Assembly (NCBI GenBank): GCA_930367205.1 | Contig: OV884009.1 | Location: forward strand, 102,569,189-102,633,188 | DNA length: 64,000 nt | From: Acanthosoma haemorrhoidale | Lineage: Eukaryota; Arthropoda; Insecta; Hemiptera; Acanthosomatidae | Reading direction: 5' to 3' | Part shown: positions 48,005-57,208 of the stretch, in pieces | How the letters are laid out: each line of letters opens with the position of its first letter | How positions within the stretch are numbered: the first letter of the stretch is position 1 | The notes under the pieces: model-generated | Seen by the model: only the letters and a program-made list of their open reading frames with translations | Told to the model about the DNA's origin: nothing | Database searches by the model: none | Program-made: the position numbers and the translations under genes

Positions 48005-48508
48005 GTGCAGTGCTTAGTGGATACGGGGAGTACCAACACAATAATGTGTCGGGAGACACTAGAGAGCATGTGTGGAGGAGGGAGGATGCCTCAAATGCAG
48101 GTATGTTCTTGTAGCTTGGTCACCCTGGGGGGCCCCTGCAGGGTCGAAGGGGAAGCGATAATAGGGTTGGAAAGATGGGATCGTAGCGAGGAGAAATTAC
48201 GGGTTCATGTGGTGGAAAAGATGCCCCGGGGATACGGAGGGATCATATGGTGTGATCTGTTGGGGAAAGTTGGAGCAAGGATTAGGAACAGGGAAGGGAA
48301 ATGGGACATTCACTTAGGTAAGAAAACATATAGGTGCCTGAGACAAGGGAGGGACGTAGGGAGAGACGGTAGGGCGCGAGTAGGGGCGATTAGGCGAGCG
48401 GAGGATTGGAGAGTGGAGCTCAGGAGAGAATATACAGACATTTTCTTTAAGGAAGGGGAGAGATTGGGGGCCACAGGAAAAACAGTACATGAGATTCCGC
48501 TCAAGTAG
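48005..48508 (+). CDS. pol: Element 1 pol, protease part (ends at internal TAG)
   Basis: The frame is continuous with gag from 47912. The retropepsin active site is LVDTGSTNTIM (Asp codon at 48020-48022). The segment ends with TVHEIPLK followed by TAG at 48506-48508, where element 2 has a lysine codon, so the stop is a point lesion. The coordinates begin at a GTG inside the frame. No in-frame ATG precedes the active site (the first is at 48044), so translation must come from gag. Confidence 0.85.
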   Translation: MQCLVDTGSTNTIMCRETLESMCGGGRMPQMQVCSCSLVTLGGPCRVEGEAIIGLERWDRSEEKLRVHVVEKMPRGYGGIIWCDLLGKVGARIRNREGKWDIHLGKKTYRCLRQGRDVGRDGRARVGAIRRAEDWRVELRREYTDIFFKEGERLGATGKTVHEIPLK

Positions 48509-48523
48509 GACCGAGTAAGCTAC

Positions 48524-49966
48524 GTGAAGGAGCGCAGATACCCACAGGCTCTGAGACACCATATTAGGGAGGAGCTGGAAAACTTGATAAAACAGGGGAT
48601 CATCGAAGATAGCACGTCACCATATAATAGCCCCTTATGGGCTGTTAAGAAAAAGAGCGTGGAAGGCGGGGTCCCAGATAAGTATAGAGTGGTAGTAGAC
48701 TACCGGAAGCTCAATGAGAATACAGTGGACGAGAAGTACCCAATTCCACGGTTCGATGACATTCTGGACAGGCTGAGCGGGGCCAGGATCTTCAGCACCC
48801 TGGATCTCAAAGCGGGGTATCACCAGATACAGATGCATCCTAGGGACCGACATAAGACAGCCTTCAATTTTGAGAGAGATCACTACGAGTTCACCAGGAT
48901 GCCATTTGGATTGAAAAATGCACCCATCACATTCCAAAGGCTCATGGATGAGTTGCTACGTGGAGTAGATGAGTCCGTTTGCCAGATATACATGGACGAC
49001 CTCTTAGTATTCAGCGCGACCGAGGCCCAACATGTAGATCACCTGAGGACAGTTTTTGACCGAGTGCGACAATTCGGCCTGAAATTGTCGGAGGAAAAGT
49101 CCCATCTGGGTCAGGAGGTCATCAGTTTTTTGGGGCACACGATATCCAAAGAAGGAGTCCGACCAGATGCCGGGAAGGTAGCAGCAATCCAGAAGATGGC
49201 GGTTCCGTCGGACGTAAAAGGGATACGGCGGTTGATGGGAACACTGAACTACTACAGGCGATTCGTCCCAGAAATGGCAGCATACCTAGTACCTCTTAAC
49301 AACCTCCTCAAAAAGGGGAAAAAAGTAGCCATCACCCCCGACATAGAGGCGAACATGCGCAAGTGCATGGCACGACTACAAGAACATCCTGTACTGGCTT
49401 TTCCGGATTTCACAAAGCAATTCACAATAACGACGGATGCCAGTGAATATGCCTTGGGAGCAGTTCTGTCACAGGCGGGGGGCAAAGGGGACCGTCCAGT
49501 AGCGTACGCCAGTAGGCGCCTCACAGAGGCGGAAAGTCGGTATAGCGCGCTAGAGCGGGAATTATTAGGGATAGTCTGGGCAATAGACCATTTCCGGCCC
49601 TACGTGTTCGGGAGAAGGTTCCGGGTGCACACCGACCACAAACCGTTACAGTGGGTTGGTAAATTAAAAGAGTCGTCGGCGAGGGTCATGCGTTGGAAGG
49701 AGTTCCTCAGCCAATACAACTTGGAGGTGATATACAAGCCCGGTAAGGAAAACGTCGTGGCGGACTGGCTGTCCCGGGCGATGGTGGTCAACGCACTCGA
49801 ACAAGAGCAGGGGGAATCCTCCCGAGACGGAAGGCAGTTCTTGCGAGAATGGACGCCGGAGAGAGAAGAAGACCAACAGGAACCAGGGTCTACGGATTTG
49901 GTACCGTCGGCAGGAGGAGGGAGCTCAACGGACGACAGGCCTGCGGACATGGAAGAGCGGGAATAA
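48524..49966 (+). CDS. pol: Element 1 pol, RT and RNase H part
   Basis: This is the reverse transcriptase of a Ty3/gypsy element: STPYNSPLWAVKKK, YRVVVDYRKLNENT, IFSTLDLKAGYHQIQM, FTRMPFGLKNAPITFQRLMD, and the intact catalytic box IYMDDLLVF with YMDD at 48989-49000. RNase H follows with TITTDASEYALGAVLSQ and YSALERELLGIVWAI. A tail of charged, low-complexity linker ends at TAA (49964-49966), again in the pol frame and without a counterpart in element 2. Confidence 0.9.
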   Translation: MKERRYPQALRHHIREELENLIKQGIIEDSTSPYNSPLWAVKKKSVEGGVPDKYRVVVDYRKLNENTVDEKYPIPRFDDILDRLSGARIFSTLDLKAGYHQIQMHPRDRHKTAFNFERDHYEFTRMPFGLKNAPITFQRLMDELLRGVDESVCQIYMDDLLVFSATEAQHVDHLRTVFDRVRQFGLKLSEEKSHLGQEVISFLGHTISKEGVRPDAGKVAAIQKMAVPSDVKGIRRLMGTLNYYRRFVPEMAAYLVPLNNLLKKGKKVAITPDIEANMRKCMARLQEHPVLAFPDFTKQFTITTDASEYALGAVLSQAGGKGDRPVAYASRRLTEAESRYSALERELLGIVWAIDHFRPYVFGRRFRVHTDHKPLQWVGKLKESSARVMRWKEFLSQYNLEVIYKPGKENVVADWLSRAMVVNALEQEQGESSRDGRQFLREWTPEREEDQQEPGSTDLVPSAGGGSSTDDRPADMEERE

Positions 49967-50020
49967 ATTATAAACGATAAGCGCCGCCAGATAGTCTGGA
50001 AGACGAAGACCTTCGGCCCC

Positions 50021-51301
50021 ATGAAAATAGCACTTGATAGTTCTCCACGATCGACCACCACGACCATATGGTCGGCTCCAGGGGTGAACAATGACCAAAT
50101 TAGTCGTGCCCTTAATGATGCTTCCACACCAGGGAAGACCCATTTTCTTTATGTCGGGAACGCAACCATATGGGAGAAAATTAAGCGCCTTTGGAGGGCG
50201 GAGCAGGTTGGGGTTGACCGAACATTTGTACGGTGTACCATGATGGTAGAGACTATCCCGGATGAGCCAACGCAGAAGGAGATCACGCTAGCGTACCATC
50301 AGGGCAAAACCAACCACAGGGGAGAACAAGAGACGGCTCAGGCGTTGAGGCGGAAGTATTTCTGGTGGGGGATGCGAAAGACAATCCAGGAAACACTAGC
50401 TGCGTGCGAAGTTTGTCATCGTACCAAATATGGCAGGCACCCACCTACCGGGCAACAAGTCGAGACTCCCACGGCGCAAACACCGCTTACTAACCTTCAA
50501 GTTGATACTTTCACTTGGCGGGGACACAAGTGGGTCACCGTGGTTGACCTCTTTAGCAAAATGGCTATGGCATACCCTATTCGGGAAAAGTCATCGGAAG
50601 CAGTGCTAGGCGCGCTGAGGCGTTGGTTCCAATTCTACGGCGTCCCAGATCGGATAGCGTCGGATGGTGGAAAGGAGTTCGATAACGCCGACGTGCGGAA
50701 AGAGATGAAGGCTCTGGAAGTGATGTGGCACGTCAATACCCCAGGGCATCCAAAGAGCCGAGGAGGAATTGAGCGTCTCCACAGTACCTTGGGCGATCAT
50801 CTCCGCGTCTACAATGCCGACAAAGGGTTGGAGCCGGCAGAGGCAATGCCTAGGGCGGTCATTGCGTATAACCATTCTGTCCACACGACCACCGGGTTTT
50901 CACCCTTTGAAAGCCTTTTCGGACTTCGTGGGCGTCGCCGAGACACGAGTAGAACGGTGGTGGGAGACGAGACGTCCGCACAACTCACCACCAACCGCGT
51001 GGAACTGGGGAAAGTATGGGGGAAGGTGTACGCGAGAATTACCGGGGAAAAATCCAGGAGGGTGTTGAGGGAGAACGCGGGCGTCAAACCACTAGAAGGG
51101 TGCGTTGCGATAGGCACTACGGTATATCGTAAGATCGGTTCTAATAGGAGTAAGGAGGTGTCCCGTTATGAGGGTCCCTTCCGGGTGATCACGATTCGTG
51201 AACACAATTTGGTGACCATCCAGAGTGTTCATGAACCCGCGAAGAGGAGAACTGTCCATCTCGAGCAGTTAAAGCTTCCAGTGGGGAAGCCATCCAAATA
51301 G
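50021..51301 (+). CDS. pol: Element 1 pol, integrase part
   Basis: This is the integrase, with a HHCC zinc site (LAYHQGKTNHRG ... CEVCHRTKYG), a DDE core with Asp in LQVDTFTW, Asp in ASDGGKEFDN and Glu in RGGIERLHSTL, and a C-terminal domain including YKPL-type text YRKIGSNRSKEVSRYEGPFR. It is in the same frame as the upstream pol pieces but separated from them by the TAA at 49964. It ends 264 bases before the 3' LTR, leaving no room for env. Confidence 0.9.
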   Translation: MKIALDSSPRSTTTTIWSAPGVNNDQISRALNDASTPGKTHFLYVGNATIWEKIKRLWRAEQVGVDRTFVRCTMMVETIPDEPTQKEITLAYHQGKTNHRGEQETAQALRRKYFWWGMRKTIQETLAACEVCHRTKYGRHPPTGQQVETPTAQTPLTNLQVDTFTWRGHKWVTVVDLFSKMAMAYPIREKSSEAVLGALRRWFQFYGVPDRIASDGGKEFDNADVRKEMKALEVMWHVNTPGHPKSRGGIERLHSTLGDHLRVYNADKGLEPAEAMPRAVIAYNHSVHTTTGFSPFESLFGLRGRRRDTSRTVVGDETSAQLTTNRVELGKVWGKVYARITGEKSRRVLRENAGVKPLEGCVAIGTTVYRKIGSNRSKEVSRYEGPFRVITIREHNLVTIQSVHEPAKRRTVHLEQLKLPVGKPSK

Positions 51302-51565
51302 GAAATTGACTCTAATTTTCTCACTCCTGCACACATCTCTTTTGGGTTTTTGGTGGCATTTGCCAGATACATGTTTTTTTATTTTTTTTTATTTTACTGT
51401 TTTAACCTTGTACCACATTGGATAAAGTTATGTTCTGTTTTTATGATTATAAGACAGTGTTGTGCTGCTCTAGGTGAGCAGGAAATTATTATGTCAGAAC
51501 TGTATATAATTAGCATAAGTGTTAAGTTTCAGTTCCCGACGGATGGTCAGGAACTGGCAGGGGGG

Positions 51566-51748
51566 AGTTAAAGCCAGAGGCAAGTTATGTTGTAAACTAA
51601 TACGATCATGGGAGGTAAACAACCCATGATCCTATGTAGGTCGGATTACTAAGGAGAATAAAGTAGTATTTTACTGGAGTCACAGTGTGTCGGTGTTTTT
51701 TCCTCTGTCATTATTATATTTTTATCACACTTAACCGCCGACGATTAA

Positions 51749-51750
<2 letters not shown>
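51566..51750 (+). repeat. Element 1 3' LTR
   Basis: The LTR is 185 bp, apparently identical to the 5' LTR, preceded by the polypurine tract at about 51557-51565 and followed directly by the TA run. Confidence 0.93.

Positions 51751-51790
<40 letters not shown>
51751..51790. repeat. (TA)20 spacer between two retrotransposons
   Basis: Forty bases of pure TA separate the 3' LTR of element 1 from the 5' LTR of element 2. Its last four bases (TATA, 51787-51790) are repeated after element 2 (57103-57106) as a target duplication. Confidence 0.9.
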
Positions 51791-51792
<2 letters not shown>

Positions 51793-51970
51793 TTAAGTCC
51801 AGGCGCCGCTAGTGCCCAGCCTTAATCCCCAAACATATGGTATCTGTATATGTTTACAGGTAATACCTATAGATAGAGGTATCTTGGTCTAAATAAAGCA
51901 GTCTTGTTATAACGTTCTACGTGTTCTTATTACCAACCTTTCTTAGCTTGTAATTCAATAAACATTAACT
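51791..51970 (+). repeat. Element 2 5' LTR
   Basis: The LTR is 180 bp, starting AGTTAAGTCC and ending CATTAACT, with AATAAA hexamers near its middle and end. Confidence 0.93.
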
Positions 51971-51987
51971 GGTGCCGAAACCCGGGA
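51970..51987 (+). other. Element 2 primer binding site (tRNA-Phe)
   Basis: The same 18 bases as in element 1, TGGTGCCGAAACCCGGGA, again sharing the last T of the LTR. Confidence 0.85.
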
Positions 51988-52056
51988 ACCGTGGAGAAAG
52001 AGAGTTATCGAGTGCGAGCGTAATTTTTTTTTTCTTCTATACGCGAAAGAGAGAAG

Positions 52057-53241
52057 ATGACTGAAGGAGGAGTTTTGAGACAGCCCGTCTTGAATCTCGT
52101 AGAGGGAGCAGATATTAGAAGAGTGGGAACTATGCCAGAAGTTCATGCCACGGCGCTCGCGCTGATGAGGGTAAAAGCGATGAATACCCAGGATCTGAGG
52201 AAGGCTGTTGCGGAGCTGGAGAGATTCACTGGGGAACTGGGTGAGCTGAACCATTTCCTAAAAGGAGGAGACCGTCTCACAGCTTTAATTGGAGCTAAAG
52301 CAGAAGAAAATTTAATAGATCCCAGAGACGCGGAATCGTTGAAGGCGGCCCTGATATGTCGGGTCAAGAGAAGTATACTGAATCAAATTCAGGCAGATGA
52401 AGAAACCCCGTGGGAATTAATTAAGATGAAGAAGGCGTACGGAGGAGGACGATGGACTCCCGAGGAGGACATATTCCAAATGTTTAGGGAGACAAAGTCC
52501 CCAAGACAAAGTAACGGGCAATATGCTGCGGGGTTAGTAGTCCGTTTCAATAAGATAACGGAGAAGATGAGAGAGTCGATTAGCGTAGAAGAGGTGGAGG
52601 GTAGAATGGGATTCTTATCCACAATTCTAAAAGTGCAACTGGCCAAGGAGACAGGAAGAAAGGAAGGATTCTCTGATGAGCGCTCGTTCTCGGAGTGTGC
52701 ACAATCAATGATCGACACTAGTGCCAAGGAGGAAGAAGTGAGGGTGCAAGACGTCGACAATGAGTGGAGCCGAGTTGCATACAAAAGAACCCGGACCCTG
52801 AAATCAACCTGGAGGAGACCAGAAACGTCCGTTATTGGCAGAGACAAGGGAACGACAGGAGAAAGAAGATTTAGAGGAACGAGACCGAGGTATGCCCCGC
52901 CCAGGGAAGAAAGAAAATGCCACGGATGTAGGAAGGCAGGACATTTAGTGGCACAGTGTCCTCGAACAAAATGTTTTGAGTGTGGCGAGGAAGGACACAT
53001 CGCGAGGCATTGCCCGTATATCTTCCGGAGGAGAGAATACCAACGACCAGAACCAATGGAGGTAAACACTCAAGAAGTAAGAGAGAGACGGAGCATGACA
53101 CATGAGGAGAGTGGATCATCAGAAGATGAGTCATCAGGGACTTCGGGAACTGAAGGAGAAGAAGCGAGGCGCAGCAGAAACAGGAGACAGACAGGGCAGA
53201 AGGTCGAGTCACGTAGATGGGAGCAACGTGATGAAGCCTGA
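52057..53241 (+). CDS. gag: Element 2 gag polyprotein
   Basis: The 394-residue gag is homologous along its length to that of element 1: ELERFTGELGELNHFLKGGD, then RWTPEEDIFQMFRETKSPRQ and EGRMGFLSTILKVQLAKETG. Zinc knuckles are CHGCRKAGHLVAQC and CFECGEEGHIARHC. The tail is Ser/Glu/Arg-rich. It ends in TGA at 53239-53241, and pol continues in the same frame. The start ATG lies 69 bases after the primer site and is the first available. Confidence 0.92.
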   Translation: MTEGGVLRQPVLNLVEGADIRRVGTMPEVHATALALMRVKAMNTQDLRKAVAELERFTGELGELNHFLKGGDRLTALIGAKAEENLIDPRDAESLKAALICRVKRSILNQIQADEETPWELIKMKKAYGGGRWTPEEDIFQMFRETKSPRQSNGQYAAGLVVRFNKITEKMRESISVEEVEGRMGFLSTILKVQLAKETGRKEGFSDERSFSECAQSMIDTSAKEEEVRVQDVDNEWSRVAYKRTRTLKSTWRRPETSVIGRDKGTTGERRFRGTRPRYAPPREERKCHGCRKAGHLVAQCPRTKCFECGEEGHIARHCPYIFRRREYQRPEPMEVNTQEVRERRSMTHEESGSSEDESSGTSGTEGEEARRSRNRRQTGQKVESRRWEQRDEA

Positions 53242-53298
53242 GGAGCGTGTCGGCAGAGAGGCGACAGCATCCTGAGATGTAATGCAATTCGGGAGAGG

Positions 53299-56200
53299 AT
53301 GTGTGCGTTGCCAATAATTAGGGTCAAAGGAGGAGAGATGTGTCTGGTGGACACGGGAAGCACCAACACCATCATGTCCCGCGGAGCGCTGGAGAGGCTG
53401 TATGGCGGAGAGAGGGCACTCCAGATTCAGGTATGTAATTGTAGTTTAATCACCCTGGGAGGCCCTTGCGAGGTAGTGGGAGAGTTAGTCATAGGGCTAA
53501 ATAGGTGGGCGAAGAAAGGGGGAGATCTAAAGATACATATCGTAGGAAACATGCCGCGGGAGTACCAGGTGATAGTTGGGTGCGACATGTTGGGGAAGGT
53601 AGGTGCGCGTGTGGAGAATATCGGGGAAAAATGGAACATTAAGTTGGGGAAAGTGGAATATAAATGTCAAGGGACTATATGGGACGGAAGAGCGCGGATA
53701 GGGGCGGTTAATAAAATAGAGGGGTGGAGGGAAGGCCTACAGAGGGAGTTTGAGGATATTTTTTACGTAGAGGGAGACACGCTAGGAGCGACTGGGAAGA
53801 CGGTCCACGAGATCCAGTTAAAGAAAGAACGCGTCACATACGTGAAAGAGAGACGATATCCGCAGGCACTACGTAGGCATATTAGAGAGGAGCTAGAGAG
53901 TCTCAAACGGCAAGGGATTATAATTGATAGCACTTCGCCATATAACAGTCCTCTATGGGCAGTGAGGAAGAAAAATAGACCTGGGGACGAGACGGAGAAA
54001 TACAGGGTAGTTATCGATTATCGGAAGTTAAACGAGAACACGACGGACGAGAAGTATCCTATTCCCCGATTCGAGGACATATTAGACAGATTGAACGGGG
54101 CGACAATATTTAGTACCCTAGATCTAAAGGCAGGCTATCACCAGATCAAGATGAGTGCGAACGACCAAGACAAAACGGCCTTTACATTTGAGAGGGGGCA
54201 TTATCAATTTACCAGGATGCCATTTGGACTGAAAAACGCCCCGATTACCTTTCAACGCCTAATGGATGAATTTTTAAGGGGAATAGACGAAGCGGTATGC
54301 CAGGTCTACATGGAAGATCTGTTAGTTTTCAGCAGAAAGGAGGCAGAGCACGTTGAGCACCTAAGAAGTGTATTTCAAAGAGTCCGCGAATTCGGATTAA
54401 ATTTGTCCATGGAGAAGTCTCTGTTGGGGAAGAAAAAAATCAATTTTTTGGGCCACACCATCTCACAGGAGGGGGTTAAGCCAGACTCTACGAAGGTCGA
54501 GGCGATTAGAAGGATGGTGGTGCCCACAGACGTAAAGGGGATCCGTCGACTTCTGGGGACGCTTAATTATTACAGAAGATTTGTGCCGGACATGGCGGCA
54601 TACCTGGTGCCTATTAATAATTTACTGCGAAAGGGAGCGAGGGTGGTAATTACCCCAATCATGGAGCAGAACATCCGGAAATGTATGTCTAGCTTACAAG
54701 AGGAACCAATATTAGCATTTCCCGATTTCCAACATCCCTTCACAATCACCACTGATGCCAGCGAATACGCACTGGGGGCAGTGTTGTCGCAGGAGAGAGA
54801 CGGTGGGGAGCGCCCGGTGGCGTACGCTAGTCGACGGCTCACAGAAACGGAAGCGCGGTATAGTGCTCTAGAGAGAGAGCTCCTAGGTATCGTCTGGGCT
54901 ATAGACCATTTCCGCCCATATGTCTTTGGCAGAAAATTCCGTGTTCAAACCGACCACAGACCCCTACAATGGGTAGGAAAGTTAAAGGAGTCCTCGGCGC
55001 GGGTCACGAGGTGGAAAGAGTTTTTGTCCCAGTACAATATGGAGATCATATATAAACCCGGGAAAGAGAACGTAGTGGCAGACTGGCTGTCCAGAGCCAT
55101 TACTGTGAATGCATTGGAAGAAGGGGAACCATCCGGGGAAATCCAACAGTTTCTCCGGGAATGGACACCCGGGGAGGATGGAAGCCTCGGTACGCGAGGA
55201 GATAGCGAAGGTGAGGAAACCCTTGAAGAGGAAGGTTCCGCCGCCGAAAGACCTGTTGAAATGGAAGTAACAGAAGGGATCGTGAACGACAAAAGACGGC
55301 AGATCATTTGGAAATCCAAGACCTCAGGGCGGCTGCATATCGCATATGACAGTTATGGGAGAAGTAAAATCGCGACGATTTGGTCGCCACCAGGGGTTAG
55401 GAACGACCAAATTTGCCGTGCATTGAAAGATGCCTCGGAACCCGGAAAGACCCATCATGTATTTGTAGGGAATGCCACTATTTGGGAGAAAATTCGTAGA
55501 CTCTGGCGAACGGAACAACTTGGAGTGGATAGGATATTTATTCGGTGCACGTCGATGGTGGAGACACTCAAAGACAGAGAACAGCAGCTGGAAGTGACGC
55601 TGGCCTATCACCAAGGAAAAACGAACCACCGTGGAGTTCAGGAAACGTTGCAAGCGTTGCGGCGGAGGTACTTTTGGTGGGGAATGAAAAAGAGCATACA
55701 AGAAATGATAGGGGCATGTGCAGTTTGTCTCACTACGAAGTATGACAGACATCCGCCACGGGGGCGACAAGAAGAATCGCCCACCGCCGAGACACCGTTG
55801 AGTGACTTACAAGTGGATACCTTCACTTGGAGGGGGTATAAGTGGGTTACCACAATCGACAGCTTTAGCAAAGTGGCCATGGCGCACCCGGTGCAAGATC
55901 GGTCATCAGACGCGGTAATGCTGGCATTAAATACCTGGTTCCAGTTTTACGGAGTACCAGACCGGATCTCGTCGGATGGGGGCAGAGAATTTGACAATGC
56001 CAACATCCGAAAAGAAATGAAGACTCTCGATGTCTCTTGGCATCTTAATACCCCAGGGCACCCTAAGAGTAGAGGAGGGATAGAAAGATTGCACAGCACC
56101 CTGAGTGACCACCTGCGGGTATATCACGCGGAAAAGGGTCTGCCGGCGAATGAGGCAATGCCGAAGGCGGTGGCCGCTTACAATCATTCGATCCACACCG

Positions 56201-56622
56201 CGACGGGGTTCTCCCCGTTCGAGATCCTCTTTGGGCTGCGCGAAAGACGGAGAAATGGGGCAGAGACGGTAGCAGACAAGGGAATGGCGGAGAAAATGGC
56301 GAGTAATACTGTCGGTTTGAGGAAAATTTGCGACAAAGTCAGAGAAAGGATAACGAGGGACAAAGCGAGACGAGTGGAACGGGAAAACCTCAAAGTCCGG
56401 GATCGAATGGGGGAACTTAAAATCGGGACTATCGTCTATAAAAAACTAGGGTCAAATAGGAGCAAAGAGCTGGTGCGATATGAGGGCCCATTTAAAGTGG
56501 TCGTGATTAGGGAACACAACGTCGTGACAATTGAGAGTATACGACCCCCTAAGAAGCGGCGAAATGTCCACATAGAACAGTTAAAGCTTCCACCAGGGGG
56601 GGAGGTTGTAGATCAGGAATGA
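53299..56622 (+). CDS. pol: Element 2 pol polyprotein (PR-RT-RNase H-IN)
   Basis: A single open frame of 1107 codons, open back to 53242 directly after the gag stop. Protease: LVDTGSTNTIM (DTG at residues 18-20). RT: IFSTLDLKAGYHQIKM, FTRMPFGLKNAPITFQ and the catalytic box VYMEDLLVF, in which the first Asp of YMDD is Glu (GAA at 54313-54315). RNase H: TITTDASEYALGAVLSQ (about residue 486). Integrase: zinc site near 767 (LAYHQGKTNHRG ... CAVCLTTKYD), then Asp at about 839 (LQVDTFTW), Asp at about 891 (SSDGGREFDN) and Glu at about 927 (GGIERLHSTL). The enzyme set is complete, but polymerase activity is doubtful because of the D-to-E change. Confidence 0.94.
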   Translation: MCALPIIRVKGGEMCLVDTGSTNTIMSRGALERLYGGERALQIQVCNCSLITLGGPCEVVGELVIGLNRWAKKGGDLKIHIVGNMPREYQVIVGCDMLGKVGARVENIGEKWNIKLGKVEYKCQGTIWDGRARIGAVNKIEGWREGLQREFEDIFYVEGDTLGATGKTVHEIQLKKERVTYVKERRYPQALRRHIREELESLKRQGIIIDSTSPYNSPLWAVRKKNRPGDETEKYRVVIDYRKLNENTTDEKYPIPRFEDILDRLNGATIFSTLDLKAGYHQIKMSANDQDKTAFTFERGHYQFTRMPFGLKNAPITFQRLMDEFLRGIDEAVCQVYMEDLLVFSRKEAEHVEHLRSVFQRVREFGLNLSMEKSLLGKKKINFLGHTISQEGVKPDSTKVEAIRRMVVPTDVKGIRRLLGTLNYYRRFVPDMAAYLVPINNLLRKGARVVITPIMEQNIRKCMSSLQEEPILAFPDFQHPFTITTDASEYALGAVLSQERDGGERPVAYASRRLTETEARYSALERELLGIVWAIDHFRPYVFGRKFRVQTDHRPLQWVGKLKESSARVTRWKEFLSQYNMEIIYKPGKENVVADWLSRAITVNALEEGEPSGEIQQFLREWTPGEDGSLGTRGDSEGEETLEEEGSAAERPVEMEVTEGIVNDKRRQIIWKSKTSGRLHIAYDSYGRSKIATIWSPPGVRNDQICRALKDASEPGKTHHVFVGNATIWEKIRRLWRTEQLGVDRIFIRCTSMVETLKDREQQLEVTLAYHQGKTNHRGVQETLQALRRRYFWWGMKKSIQEMIGACAVCLTTKYDRHPPRGRQEESPTAETPLSDLQVDTFTWRGYKWVTTIDSFSKVAMAHPVQDRSSDAVMLALNTWFQFYGVPDRISSDGGREFDNANIRKEMKTLDVSWHLNTPGHPKSRGGIERLHSTLSDHLRVYHAEKGLPANEAMPKAVAAYNHSIHTATGFSPFEILFGLRERRRNGAETVADKGMAEKMASNTVGLRKICDKVRERITRDKARRVERENLKVRDRMGELKIGTIVYKKLGSNRSKELVRYEGPFKVVVIREHNVVTIESIRPPKKRRNVHIEQLKLPPGGEVVDQE

Positions 56623-56922
56623 GCTGGAGTGTCCTCGCAGCATACACGCAAGGAACATTGTAAATAGTTATAGTTATGTGATTTTTCCCACAGAAGTATT
56701 GTTTTTTTTAAAAGTCAAAGTTTTCTTTTATGCTTTTTGTTTACAAGTGACAGTTGGTTTTTACGTTTTATAGGATTAGATGTGAGGGATTACAGGCTGT
56801 GTACGGGCGGGGCTGGCCTTTGCTCCTTTGTAACATTAGCGGAGCATTATTTGAATGGACTAAGACGTCCGAGTGTTGGACTTTAAAGTTTGCGAATGGG
56901 TGTTCGTAAACTGGTGGGGGGG

Positions 56923-57102
56923 AGTTAAGTCCAGGCGCCGCTAGTGCCCAGCCTTAATCCCCAAACATATGTTATCTGTATATGTTTACAGGTAATACCT
57001 ATAGATAGAGGTATCTTGGTCTAAATAAAGCAGTCTTGTTATAACGTTCTACGTGTTCTTATTACCAACCTTTCTTAGCTTGTAATTCAATAAACATTAA
57101 CT
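56923..57102 (+). repeat. Element 2 3' LTR
   Basis: The LTR is 180 bp, preceded by the polypurine tract TGGTGGGGGGG at about 56912-56922 and followed by the TATA target duplication at 57103-57106. Confidence 0.93.
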
Positions 57103-57198
57103 TATATATAAAGGTTACAACAAGGTTACAATAATGGTTACATGATATAAGGGTTTCAATTATATTAAATAGTCAATTAGTTTTAATTATACATAACA
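57103..57198 (-). repeat. Element 3 3' LTR, partial
   Basis: This stretch has the same sequence as 60892-60987 (AAGGTTACAACAAGGTTAC ... ATTATACATAACA). On the plus strand it should continue leftwards with TG-start sequence, but instead meets the LTR of element 2 inside the TA tract. Confidence 0.88.
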
Positions 57199-57208
57199 GT
57201 CTCCCCCA

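Larger units (their letters stand above)
46422..51750 (+). mobile_element. Ty3/gypsy LTR retrotransposon, element 1
   Basis: The element is complete, 5329 bp. The two 185-bp LTRs (46422-46606 and 51566-51750) show no difference by eye. LTR ends are AGTTAA and TTAACT. A tRNA-Phe primer site follows the 5' LTR, and a polypurine tract (GGCAGGGGGG) precedes the 3' LTR. Order: gag (46730-47911), then pol in the same frame (protease, RT, RNase H, integrase), and no env. Pol contains two in-frame stops (TAG at 48506-48508, TAA at 49964-49966). The left flank is TACA and the right flank TATA, so the expected 4-bp duplication is imperfect. Identical LTRs mean a very recent insertion. Confidence 0.93.
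51791..57102 (+). mobile_element. Ty3/gypsy LTR retrotransposon, element 2
   Basis: The element is complete, 5312 bp. The 180-bp LTRs (51791-51970, 56923-57102) differ at a single base seen by eye (CATATGGTAT against CATATGTTAT). LTR ends AGTTAA...TTAACT, the tRNA-Phe primer site and gene order are the same as element 1, but the LTR body is unrelated in sequence and the proteins are clearly diverged. Gag and pol are open apart from the UGA between them. The target duplication TATA is perfect. The catalytic YMDD is YMED. No env. Confidence 0.94.

Noticed and set aside
51302..51565. Possible env gene after integrase in element 1 or 2
   Set aside because: Only about 264 and 300 bp remain before the 3' LTRs, and no signal peptide or membrane segment is present in a usable frame.
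46607..57102. Long minus-strand frames over the gag and pol genes (for example 52389-53069, 49600-50127)
   Set aside because: They are antisense shadows of highly purine-biased coding strands and have no recognisable domains.
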